The notes under the pieces: generated by a model | Seen by the model: the letters and a program-made list of their open reading frames with translations, nothing else | What the model was told of the DNA's origin: nothing | The model's database searches: none | Shown: in pieces, positions 1-7,048 of the stretch | Layout: every line of letters begins with the position of its first letter | How positions within the stretch are numbered: position 1 is the first letter of the stretch | Position numbers and translations under genes: made by a program | From: an uncultured Eubacterium sp. | GTDB taxonomy: Bacteria > Bacillota > Clostridia > Lachnospirales > Lachnospiraceae | Direction of reading: 5' to 3' | Assembly (NCBI GenBank): GCA_900552795.1 | Contig: USBB01000001.1 | Coordinates: forward strand, 139,700-203,699 | Length of the DNA: 64,000 nt

Positions 1-276
1 GTCGATTTTATTGTTGAAGGTCTTGACCGTTCAAAATCGGTTATGATAGTTACTGACAAGCCGCAGGAAATAAATGACGCTCTTATACATGCCTTTGAGT
101 GCGGTACAACAAAGATAGCTGCAACAGGGGGATATTCCAATGCAGACAAGACAATAATTTATTTTGTTGTTAACCGATTTGAAATTTCAAGAATGAGAAC
201 TATTATACATAACATAGATTCAAAGGCGTTTGTGACTATCAGTGAAGTTGCAGACGTGTTTAAAAGCAACGACTGA
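1..276 (+). CDS. YitT family membrane protein, C-terminal part (5' end outside window)
   Basis: The reading frame is open from the first base and stops at 274-276, so only about 91 residues of the C-terminus are present. The visible part matches the cytoplasmic DUF2179 domain at the end of YitT/YqfU-type membrane proteins, with the pattern VMIVTDKP near the start, a central TKIAATGGYSNADKT segment, and an ISRMRTIIHNID helix before the end. The membrane segments that would come first lie outside the window. The function of the family is not established. The domain call is from recognition, not a search. Confidence 0.8.
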   Translation, partial: VDFIVEGLDRSKSVMIVTDKPQEINDALIHAFECGTTKIAATGGYSNADKTIIYFVVNRFEISRMRTIIHNIDSKAFVTISEVADVFKSND

Positions 277-307
277 TATAAATATAATAAGCAATCACTG
301 ATATTTT

Positions 308-1111
308 TTATTCAATTTTAATCATAATTTTCGTGACGTATTCTTCTGGGGCTGATATTACAAATTCATTCAGCCCCTGTTCATAGGCATATCCTGTCAG
401 TTTTAAATTATTTGCTTTTGCAAAAGCGAGCATTTTTTTATACATATCAGGAAGTTTGTCCCATGTCCCCTTTTGATAACCGCATAGATATTTACCTTTG
501 GTTATTGTTAAGCCATCTAATTCATCAGATTTTTCTAAAACGGGTGTAAACAGACCGTCATATTTTTCAAAATTGTTGTTTTTCACTTTATCCAGCGATA
601 TGAAACCGCCGATTCCCATACGTATCTGTTCAATGCTCCATTTATCTTTTACATAGGAAAATGCTTTTGATATGTCGTTATCTGCAAAATCAAACGGCAG
701 AACATAAATTTTTTCTTCACTACATTCTTCAATTCTTATTTCATGTTCATTTAACGATTCACAAAATAGTAACTGCTCTTTTTTAGTCTGTAAAATTGTT
801 TTTGTATGCTGTAGTCTTTTAATTTCATTGTCAATTTCTTTTTCTTTTGCATTTGCAATTTTTAAGAATTTATCCGGTGCAGGATTTTGAAAATATTCTT
901 GAATTTCTTCAATAGTCATATTCAATTCTTTTAACATACGGATGTACTCAAAATCTATGCTTTGTGAGATATCGTAATATCTGTAACCGTTCTCTCCTTT
1001 ACTTTCAGGTGAAAAAAGGCCTATGCTGTCATAATAGTGCAATGTACGTTTATTTACTTCATGTATTTTGGCAAATTGAGCTGTTGTTAATTTCATAGAG
1101 TTTTGTTTCAT
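308..1111 (-). CDS. MerR family regulator with GyrI-like effector-binding domain
   Basis: This 267-residue protein begins with a MerR winged helix (residues about 6-75, including RTLHYYDSIGLFSPES and GYRYYD). A coiled coil follows (about 80-125), then a GyrI-like ligand-binding domain (about 130-267). Such proteins bend promoter DNA and activate transcription when a small molecule binds the C-terminal domain. I chose the ATG at 1111 because GAGGATTAAT stands directly before it; the open frame extends upstream to 1213, but that stretch is the structured leader described separately and its translation looks spurious. The gene is divergent from the GNAT acetyltransferase at 1369, whose promoter has a MerR-like dyad, so that gene is the likely target. 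Confidence 0.85.
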   Translation of the reverse strand: MKQNSMKLTTAQFAKIHEVNKRTLHYYDSIGLFSPESKGENGYRYYDISQSIDFEYIRMLKELNMTIEEIQEYFQNPAPDKFLKIANAKEKEIDNEIKRLQHTKTILQTKKEQLLFCESLNEHEIRIEECSEEKIYVLPFDFADNDISKAFSYVKDKWSIEQIRMGIGGFISLDKVKNNNFEKYDGLFTPVLEKSDELDGLTITKGKYLCGYQKGTWDKLPDMYKKMLAFAKANNLKLTGYAYEQGLNEFVISAPEEYVTKIMIKIE

Positions 1112-1266
1112 ATTAATCCTCATTCCGCAGACGCACTTACGTCGGAGGAATCGCGAGGCAAATTTCCAATTTGGCTCTGCGATAAAAGCTACTTTGTGGC
1201 GCCTGCGACACAAATAGCTGTGTAAAAAATCATCGTATCAACATGATTTTTTACACTAATCCTCAT
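1112..1266 (-). promoter_or_regulatory. Structured 5' leader, copy A of a repeated hairpin/pseudoknot element
   Basis: Read on the minus strand towards the MerR start. P1 has arms 1243-1256 and 1220-1233 (14 perfect pairs) around the 9-nt loop GTTGATACG. P2 pairs 1209-1218 with 1188-1198 (10 pairs, one bulged G). A further long hairpin spans 1150-1183 (ATCGC/GCGAT, GAG/CTC, CAAATT/AATTTG). The P2 loop segment at 1203-1207 (CGCAG on the transcript) can pair with CTGCG at 1126-1130, immediately before GAATGAGGATTAAT and the ATG. Copy B at 4834 shows the same layout with compensatory changes. Structure is inferred from complementarity only. Confidence 0.6.
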
Positions 1267-1272
1267 TCATAC

Positions 1273-1303
1273 TTGACATTACAGTTACTGTATACTTTAT
1301 TGT
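1273..1303 (+). promoter_or_regulatory. MerR-type promoter with dyad in a long spacer
   Basis: TTGACA at 1273-1278 is followed 19 bp later by TATTGT at 1298-1303, a weak -10. Within the spacer lies the dyad TACAGTTACTGTA (1280-1292; 6-bp arms around one base). A 19-20 bp spacer holding a dyad is the hallmark of promoters controlled by MerR-family proteins, and the divergent gene encodes one. It would drive the GNAT gene at 1369. Confidence 0.4.
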
Positions 1304-1368
1304 ACATAATATAGAAATTAAAAACAATAAAAGAGTAAAAAATAAGAAATAAAAAGGAGAAAAAAGCA

Positions 1369-1992
1369 ATGGAAGTACAATTACGTGAATATCAAAAGCA
1401 GGATTTTAAGAGTCTGGAAAATATTATAAGACAGACATGGCATTATGATGAATTTGCTTCTTCAAAAACAGCGGTTAAGCTGGCAAGGGTATTTTTAAGC
1501 AGCTGTTTAACAAATTATACGTTTTCAAGGGTAGCAGTTCTTAATGGTAAGGTTGTAGGAATTATTTTAGTAAATAATATTGCAAAGCATAAATGTTCTG
1601 TTTCAAGCAAATTAAAGCAGATAAAAGCAATAGCTTCACTGTATTTATCTAAGGAGGGCAGAAAGGTATCTAAAATATTCGGGAATGTATATGGAATAGA
1701 TAAGCAGCTTCTTAGCGAAAGCAGCAAATCATATCCGGCAGAGCTTGCGTTGTTTGCAGTGGATGCTTCATGTCGGGGAAAAGGTATAGGTAAAAAATTA
1801 TTTCAGTCGGCAATGAATTATATTAATGATGAAAAATTAAAAGAATTTTATCTCTTTACTGATACAAGTTGTAATTATGGATTTTATGAGCATCAGGGAA
1901 TGGTACGCCGCTGTGAAAAAGAGCATGTTTTTAATATCGAGGGGCAGACTGCCAAGATGAATTTCTTCATATATGATTATAATATCGGATAA
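1369..1992 (+). CDS. GNAT family N-acetyltransferase
   Basis: A 207-residue single-domain acetyltransferase. The acetyl-CoA loop is visible as CRGKGIGKKLF at about residues 136-146, following the usual beta-strand with AELALFAVD. The C-terminal YGFYEHQGM motif is also typical of the fold. The substrate cannot be read from the sequence. AAGGAG is well placed before the ATG. The divergent MerR regulator and the dyad-bearing promoter suggest that it is induced by a small molecule, possibly the compound it acetylates; that is inference. Confidence 0.85.
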   Translation: MEVQLREYQKQDFKSLENIIRQTWHYDEFASSKTAVKLARVFLSSCLTNYTFSRVAVLNGKVVGIILVNNIAKHKCSVSSKLKQIKAIASLYLSKEGRKVSKIFGNVYGIDKQLLSESSKSYPAELALFAVDASCRGKGIGKKLFQSAMNYINDEKLKEFYLFTDTSCNYGFYEHQGMVRRCEKEHVFNIEGQTAKMNFFIYDYNIG

Positions 1993-2064
1993 ATAGTGTT
2001 TAAGTCCAGGCATTGTAAGTGATGAGGTCAAATAAGGATTTTTTAAAATAAATGATTTGGGGTA

Positions 2065-2092
2065 TTGACAATAATTATAATAAAACTATAAT
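2065..2092 (+). promoter_or_regulatory. Vegetative-type promoter for the flavin-binding protein gene
   Basis: Perfect TTGACA at 2065-2070 and perfect TATAAT at 2087-2092 with a 16-bp spacer, 28 bp before the ATG at 2121. This is one of the best sigma-A matches in the AT-rich half. Confidence 0.75.
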
Positions 2093-2120
2093 ATTAGTAT
2101 ATAGTTTTTAGGAGAGAGAC

Positions 2121-2591
2121 ATGAGAAGAAGGGACAGAGAAATTGTGGACCCCAATTTGATAGAGAAATTTATTGCCGGTGAGAAGTTGTTAAGGATTGC
2201 ATTTTATGATAATGGTGATATTTACATAGTTCCGGTAAATTATGGTTATATATATGAAAATGATAAATTCGTGTTTTATTTTCATGGTGCATCAGATGGG
2301 CGAAAGTATAAACTGAGCCAGTCAAATCCGATGGTAGGATTTGAGATTGACGGAAAATATAAGCTTCTTGAAAATGATGTTGCGTGCGAATTTTCAGCGG
2401 AATTTCAAAGTGTAATAGGAAGCGGAAGACTTAAACTGTTAACGGACAGGCAGGAAAAGATAACAGGACTTAATGCTGTCATGAAGCAGGTGTCGGGCAG
2501 AGATGAATGGAGCTATGATCGTAAAATGGTTGATAATACAGCGGTGTATAAGCTGGAGGTGCAGGGATTGACGTGCAAGGCTAAATTGTAG
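2121..2591 (+). CDS. Pyridoxamine 5'-phosphate oxidase-like flavin-binding protein (NimA type)
   Basis: At 156 residues this has the length and pattern of the small split-barrel FMN-binding proteins related to NimA. It starts MRRRDREI, then shows LLRIAFYDNGDIYIVPVNYGY, FYFHGASDGRKYKL and a late WSYDRKMVDNTAVYKLEV segment. Members reduce nitro compounds or bind flavin; the physiological substrate here is unknown. GGAGAG lies before the ATG. A strong promoter precedes it, so it probably starts a short transcript that may run into the EamA gene 43 bp downstream. Confidence 0.8.
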   Translation: MRRRDREIVDPNLIEKFIAGEKLLRIAFYDNGDIYIVPVNYGYIYENDKFVFYFHGASDGRKYKLSQSNPMVGFEIDGKYKLLENDVACEFSAEFQSVIGSGRLKLLTDRQEKITGLNAVMKQVSGRDEWSYDRKMVDNTAVYKLEVQGLTCKAKL

Positions 2592-2634
2592 TTTTACATA
2601 TTATAATATTGTAAAATAATGGAGGTAATATTGT

Positions 2635-3048
2635 ATGTGGTTTGTATTTGCATTACTGTCTGCAATATTTGCAGCACTTACCTCTATACTGGCAAAAGTC
2701 GGCATAGAAGGCGTAAACTCAAATCTTGCAACAGCAATAAGAACAGTAGTAGTTGTTGTAATGGCATGGGGAATGGTATTTATTACCAATACGCAGAAAG
2801 GTCTTTCTGATATCAGTAATAAAAGCTGGATATTTTTGATTTTATCAGGTCTTGCAACCGGTGCATCATGGTTATGTTACTATAGGGCATTGCAGATTGG
2901 TGACGCCTCTAAGGTTGTGCCGATAGATAAATTGTCTGTAGTTATTACGCTTATATTAGCATTTGTATTCTTACATGAGCAGTTTACAATGAAATCTATT
3001 ATCGGATGCATATTAATAGCAATAGGCACTTTAATTATGGTGGTTTAA
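2635..3048 (+). CDS. Small EamA/DMT-family membrane transporter (half-size)
   Basis: 137 residues, almost all in five hydrophobic helices: MWFVFALLSAIFAALTSILAK, a VVVVVMAWGMVFI helix, WIFLILSGLATGASWLCYY, VVITLILAFVFLHE and the last helix ending IGTLIMVV. This is one EamA repeat, half of the usual ten-helix transporter, so it would work as a dimer like small multidrug-resistance proteins. KVGIEGVNSNLATAIRT and YYRALQIGDASKVVPIDKLS are family signatures. GGAGG precedes the ATG. The substrate is unknown. Confidence 0.85.
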   Translation: MWFVFALLSAIFAALTSILAKVGIEGVNSNLATAIRTVVVVVMAWGMVFITNTQKGLSDISNKSWIFLILSGLATGASWLCYYRALQIGDASKVVPIDKLSVVITLILAFVFLHEQFTMKSIIGCILIAIGTLIMVV

Positions 3049-3093
3049 AGTGCCTGTGATTTTCTTATATGGTGTTAGAAATCGAAATATATG

Positions 3094-3921
3094 TTACACT
3101 TCAAAACTGAAAATAAGTCCCCCGCGTTCAGCATAGTAACTGCATAATCCGCCTGCTTCATAATAAGCGATATCAGCTTCAGGGTAAAGCTGCTGTACAA
3201 GCTTTGATAATTTTTCAGCGAGAGCTTCATTTTCTACATGGCAGATTCTTAAGCGTTTTCCGTTATATCCGGCTTCAGATAGTAAATCTTTAAACTTAGA
3301 AAGCAGCCTTTTCTCACCGCGGCATTTGGCTATAGGCTCAAGTATTCCTTTATTACTTGCAGTTCCGACTATACTTATATTAAGTACTTCAGCGGCTGAA
3401 GCAACTAATTTGTTTATTCGTCCATTCTGTGCAAGGTTATGCAGAGACATTAATGAGCAGAACAGGCGGAGAGATTCTGTATATTTATCTATTGCCTCAC
3501 AGATACCTTCAAAATCCAATCCGTTTTTATATAATTCAACAAGTTTTTCTAAAATAAGTTTCATACTTGGGCCTGTGCTTTTAGAGTCAATGACCTTAAT
3601 TTTTGTCTCAGGGTTTTTGTCAAGATACATTTGCACGGCGTTCATAGCTGAGTTATAAGTACCTGACATGCCTGATGTTATTGTTACAACAAATATTTCG
3701 TCAGCTCCGTTAAATGAATTAAGCCATGCGTCTATTCCGGGGCATGCTGTATATGAGCGTCCTTTGTGGCTTGCAAGTATATCTAACATATTGTGAATAT
3801 CCAAATTGTTATCATCTGTAAAGTTGTGTTTGTCTGTTGATATTACAAGAGGCACTGATTGAAAATCAACTCCCTCAATTGATAAAATATCGCATGATGA
3901 ATCTGCTATAAATCTTGTCAT
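3094..3921 (-). CDS. DegV family fatty-acid-binding protein
   Basis: A 275-residue DegV protein. The N-terminus IADSSCDI, the ITSGMSGTYNSA segment at about residue 88-99 and the LRICHVENE stretch near 222 are characteristic. DegV/FakB proteins bind a fatty acid and present it to a kinase (FakA) for phosphorylation; no kinase is in this window. The gene diverges from a TetR regulator at 4163, with two inverted repeats between them. Its leader ends in GCGGAACGGAGATTATA before the ATG, the same Shine-Dalgarno-bearing motif seen in other genes of this half. Confidence 0.88.
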   Translation of the reverse strand: MTRFIADSSCDILSIEGVDFQSVPLVISTDKHNFTDDNNLDIHNMLDILASHKGRSYTACPGIDAWLNSFNGADEIFVVTITSGMSGTYNSAMNAVQMYLDKNPETKIKVIDSKSTGPSMKLILEKLVELYKNGLDFEGICEAIDKYTESLRLFCSLMSLHNLAQNGRINKLVASAAEVLNISIVGTASNKGILEPIAKCRGEKRLLSKFKDLLSEAGYNGKRLRICHVENEALAEKLSKLVQQLYPEADIAYYEAGGLCSYYAERGGLIFSFEV

Positions 3922-3991
3922 TATAATCTCCGTTCCGCAGTATTTAAATATATTGTTTTTTGCTCTGCGTTATATTTTTATATTATGTTTT

Positions 3992-4118
3992 TGTAATATT
4001 TGTGTATTACATTTTTGCTTGAATTTTTACAAACAGCTTATAGTGGTATTAAATACTACGTGTTATTGTATTCTTTATCCAACAATGTTACAATTTACAA
4101 AATTAATGTTTTTGTAAA
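3992..4118. promoter_or_regulatory. Two inverted repeats between degV-like and tetR-like genes (candidate operators)
   Basis: IR1 is TGTAATA (3992-3998) and TATTACA (4005-4011), separated by 6 bp. IR2 is TTTACAAAA (4094-4102) and TTTTGTAAA (4110-4118), separated by 7 bp. Both are perfect and share a TTGTAA/TTACAA core. Their place between divergent DegV and TetR genes fits operators for the TetR protein; the region is AT-rich, so chance palindromes must be allowed for. Confidence 0.4.
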
Positions 4119-4162
4119 CTATGTAAGACTTTTATCAACGGAGTCTGCAGAATGGAGATTTT

Positions 4163-4681
4163 ATGAATTCTAAAAATGTATTTACGAGAATGTGCATTGG
4201 GGAGGCTGTTGTTAAGCTTTTGAAAAAAATGCCGTATGACAAGCTTCGTATTACTGCGGTGGCGAGAAAAGCCGGGGTATCGAGGATGACGTTTTATAAA
4301 TATTATGAAACGATATATGATGCGCTTACAGACTATTTAAATATTATTATTATTGAATATATTGATGCGTGTAAGAACAATTCTAAAAACGGGAGTTTTA
4401 GAGATAGCGGAAGTATTTTGTTTGCTTTGAACTTTTTTGACAGATACAGAGAATTTTTTCTTACTCTGAGCGGACATGGATTGCATTCAATATTGATAAA
4501 AGGCATTAATGATTTTATGTCAAAGTATTATGTCAAAGGTAAAAATTATTCTTCATACAGCCTGTATTGTTATGCCGGAGGCCTGTTGAACGTATTTCTG
4601 AAGTGGGAGGAGGAAGGTTGTAGTCAGCCTGCTGAGGAAGTAGCAAAAACGCTTTATGAACTGTATAATTCAATGAAGTGA
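4163..4681 (+). CDS. TetR/AcrR family regulator
   Basis: 172 residues. The DNA-binding helix-turn-helix is clear at about residues 25-47 (LRITAVARKAGVSRMTFYKYY). The rest is an all-helical ligand-binding domain of the DhaS-like type. The ATG is preceded by CTGCAGAATGGAGATTTT, the Shine-Dalgarno motif shared with several genes of this half. The divergent DegV gene, which binds fatty acids, is its most likely target. A fatty acid or acyl-CoA could be the ligand, but this is inference only. Confidence 0.85.
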   Translation: MNSKNVFTRMCIGEAVVKLLKKMPYDKLRITAVARKAGVSRMTFYKYYETIYDALTDYLNIIIIEYIDACKNNSKNGSFRDSGSILFALNFFDRYREFFLTLSGHGLHSILIKGINDFMSKYYVKGKNYSSYSLYCYAGGLLNVFLKWEEEGCSQPAEEVAKTLYELYNSMK

Positions 4682-4833
4682 TAAAGCAATTAATCTGTAA
4701 AATTACATAATTATATGATGATAGTAAAGGTATTTCTAATAATAAATTTTTATAATATGGTTAAAGTGTCCAGAAATTCAACATTTTGACATCAAAAGTA
4801 ATTATAAAATAAAGCGTCTGCGGAATGGAGATA

Positions 4834-4944
4834 GTGTGAAAAATCATGTTGATACGATGATTTTTCACACGCGAGATTTGTGTCTGCGCGCACTTGACAC
4901 AAACTCGTTATGTGCAAAAAACGTGCGCAGAAATGAGGATTAAT
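4834..4944 (+). promoter_or_regulatory. Structured 5' leader, copy B of the repeated hairpin/pseudoknot element
   Basis: P1 pairs 4834-4847 with 4857-4870 (14 perfect pairs) around GTTGATACG, the same 9-nt loop as copy A. P2 pairs 4872-4884 with 4896-4907 (12 pairs, one bulged A). The P2 loop carries GCGCAC at 4888-4893, complementary to GTGCGC at 4923-4928, which abuts AGAAATGAGGATTAAT and the ATG at 4945. Upstream, 4814-4831 repeats the GCGTCTGCGGAATGGAGAT motif, so the element is flanked by two copies of the Shine-Dalgarno motif. Formation of the pseudoknot is inferred. Confidence 0.6.
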
Positions 4945-7044
4945 ATGAATAGAGAACTTAATTATCAGAAAATAATTGTGAAAGAAGATGAAAACTGTGA
5001 GGAGTATTATTATAAAGTATCAAATAATACTTCTGATGATTTATGGCTTGACAATGTGATTTTATATGAGTGCCAAAGCCTTCAGGAGCTTGGATTGCCA
5101 AAAGACAGTAAGATGTTTCGTTCCGGCAGACATAAAAATGATATGCCGGGTATTTTTACTTTTGGCGTAATGGATGGAGCTATGAAAGATGTTATGGGGG
5201 CAATGGCCGAAACGGGTGATAAGATAGACGCAAAGAGCAGTGTTATAGTAAGCGATCACCTGACAATTTTAGGTAAAGATGATAATTATGTCGTTATATC
5301 ATTTATCACAGGCCAGAGTCAGATGTTTAATACAAGGGTGTATGTAAGTGATAACGGTGATTTTCAAAGGCTTGAATCTGATGTTGAGTTTAATGTCAGG
5401 TTAAAAGCAGGAGAGGAAAGAATTACAGAGAGAATAAGAATTGAAAAGGTTAAATCTGCAAAAGATGCGATAGACAGATTTGCGTCTGATAAAGCAAAGC
5501 TTTACGGGAGCAGAAATTCACATCATCCATCAGTTTTTTGCACATGGTATTACTATGGACTGACTGTGACATATGATGATGTTATGACTAATCTTAGGAT
5601 AATGGAAGAAAAGAAGCTGCCATTTGATGTGTTTCAGGTTGATGAGGGCTGGGAGATTGTGCTTGGTGAGTGGGAACCAAACGCTAAATTTCCTGTGCCT
5701 ATGAAACAGGTTGCAGAGCAGATAAAGGCAGCAGGCTACAGACCGGGAATATGGACAAGTCCTTTTGTGGCGCATGAGACAGCTACAGTTTGGAAGCAGC
5801 ATCCCGAGTGGATATTAAGAGATAAAAACGGAGAACCATGTTTGTTTCCGATGAATGATACGGTTTATTATATATTTGATATAACTAACAGTGCGACATG
5901 GGACTATTTTTATGAATTATACAGAAAGCTTACATATGAATGGGGTTATACATATCACAAGCTTGATTTTACAAGAGCGGCGGTTATAATTCCGGATGCG
6001 AAGTATTATGACGACACAATTACTCTTACCGAGAGCTATGTGCAGGCTGTAAAAGCAATAAGAAGAGGTATGGGAGAGGAATCTTATTTTCTTATGTGCG
6101 GAGGATTGTATGACCCGATTATAGGTATTGTAGATGCGCAAAGAACAGGTTCGGATGTGCTTTCAATGTGGAGCTCAAATATTAACAAAGACGGAAAAAC
6201 TGCACCATATACAATAAAACAAAGTATATTGCGCTACTATATGAACAGCTGGTGGAATAATGACCCGGATGCACTTATGGTAAGAAAAAATGAAGTCATG
6301 GAGAGAAATTTAAGGCTTACATATGGTCTTCTTAACGATGATGAGGTAAAGACTTCTGTGATTAATCAGTTTATCGGCGGCGGAATAATATGTTCAACTG
6401 AACCGCTTGATAAGATAGACGATGAAAGATTATATGAATTAAGAAGAATAATGCCGGTAGTTCCGGTTAATCCTGTTCCGTTAAATATAATGGATTCCGG
6501 CAGATTTCCTGAAAATGTAATGATAAACATAAGTGACAGGAAGCTGCTTATTGCAAGGACAAACTGGTCTGATGATGAAGATATGGATATTTACGTTACC
6601 ATTACAGATGAAATAGTTAAACAGTTTAAAAATTTGGAACAGAAGACAGACGAAAGCGGACAGTTAATTGAAGATAATGGTGTGTTTGTTGTTTGTGATT
6701 ATTACAGCGGAGCGGTCGAGTTAAATGTCAGGCCTTGTTCAACGGTTAAGCTTTGTACTTTAAAACCACATGCATCAACTGTTATTAAGATTGAAAAGCA
6801 GGGTAATGTGCCGATAATTGTGGGAAGCACCGGGCACTATTCTATGGGAGAGGAACTTGAAAGTCTGTGTATGCAGGACGGTGATTTAAGAATATCAGGA
6901 AAAAATCCGTTTGATTATCCTATAAAGTACGAAATATTAATTCCGGGGCATTTAGATGAAAATTGTGGATGTTATAAGGGATGCAGAATAGTAAGTGCCG
7001 ATATAGCTGGACTTGAGAAGTTTGACAGATTAATACAGGGGTGA
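4945..7044 (+). CDS. Alpha-galactosidase, GH36/clan GH-D family
   Basis: A 699-residue cytoplasmic glycosidase with no signal peptide. It has an N-terminal beta-sandwich, then a TIM barrel. The barrel shows VFQVDEGW (about residue 230), GIWTSPFVAHE (about 270), the nucleophile Asp in YHKLDFTRA (about 340) and the acid/base Asp in RTGSDVLSMW (about 402). A C-terminal beta domain follows. The enzyme would release alpha-linked galactose from imported oligosaccharides. I chose ATG 4945, after GAGGATTAAT; the open frame begins at 4894 inside the structured leader. The GH28 pectinase starts 5 bp after its stop, so the two genes form one unit for plant cell-wall sugars. Confidence 0.88.
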   Translation: MNRELNYQKIIVKEDENCEEYYYKVSNNTSDDLWLDNVILYECQSLQELGLPKDSKMFRSGRHKNDMPGIFTFGVMDGAMKDVMGAMAETGDKIDAKSSVIVSDHLTILGKDDNYVVISFITGQSQMFNTRVYVSDNGDFQRLESDVEFNVRLKAGEERITERIRIEKVKSAKDAIDRFASDKAKLYGSRNSHHPSVFCTWYYYGLTVTYDDVMTNLRIMEEKKLPFDVFQVDEGWEIVLGEWEPNAKFPVPMKQVAEQIKAAGYRPGIWTSPFVAHETATVWKQHPEWILRDKNGEPCLFPMNDTVYYIFDITNSATWDYFYELYRKLTYEWGYTYHKLDFTRAAVIIPDAKYYDDTITLTESYVQAVKAIRRGMGEESYFLMCGGLYDPIIGIVDAQRTGSDVLSMWSSNINKDGKTAPYTIKQSILRYYMNSWWNNDPDALMVRKNEVMERNLRLTYGLLNDDEVKTSVINQFIGGGIICSTEPLDKIDDERLYELRRIMPVVPVNPVPLNIMDSGRFPENVMINISDRKLLIARTNWSDDEDMDIYVTITDEIVKQFKNLEQKTDESGQLIEDNGVFVVCDYYSGAVELNVRPCSTVKLCTLKPHASTVIKIEKQGNVPIIVGSTGHYSMGEELESLCMQDGDLRISGKNPFDYPIKYEILIPGHLDENCGCYKGCRIVSADIAGLEKFDRLIQG

Positions 7045-7048
7045 AAAT

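Noticed and set aside
1112..1213. N-terminal extension of the MerR protein (Cys/Arg-rich peptide)
   Set aside because: The translation comes from the structured leader; the family start and the ribosome site place the start at 1111.
6996..7003. GCCGATAT inside the alpha-galactosidase gene as a second sigma-D site
   Set aside because: It lies within coding sequence near the gene end, has no proper TAAA at the right distance, and is explained by codons for AD-I.
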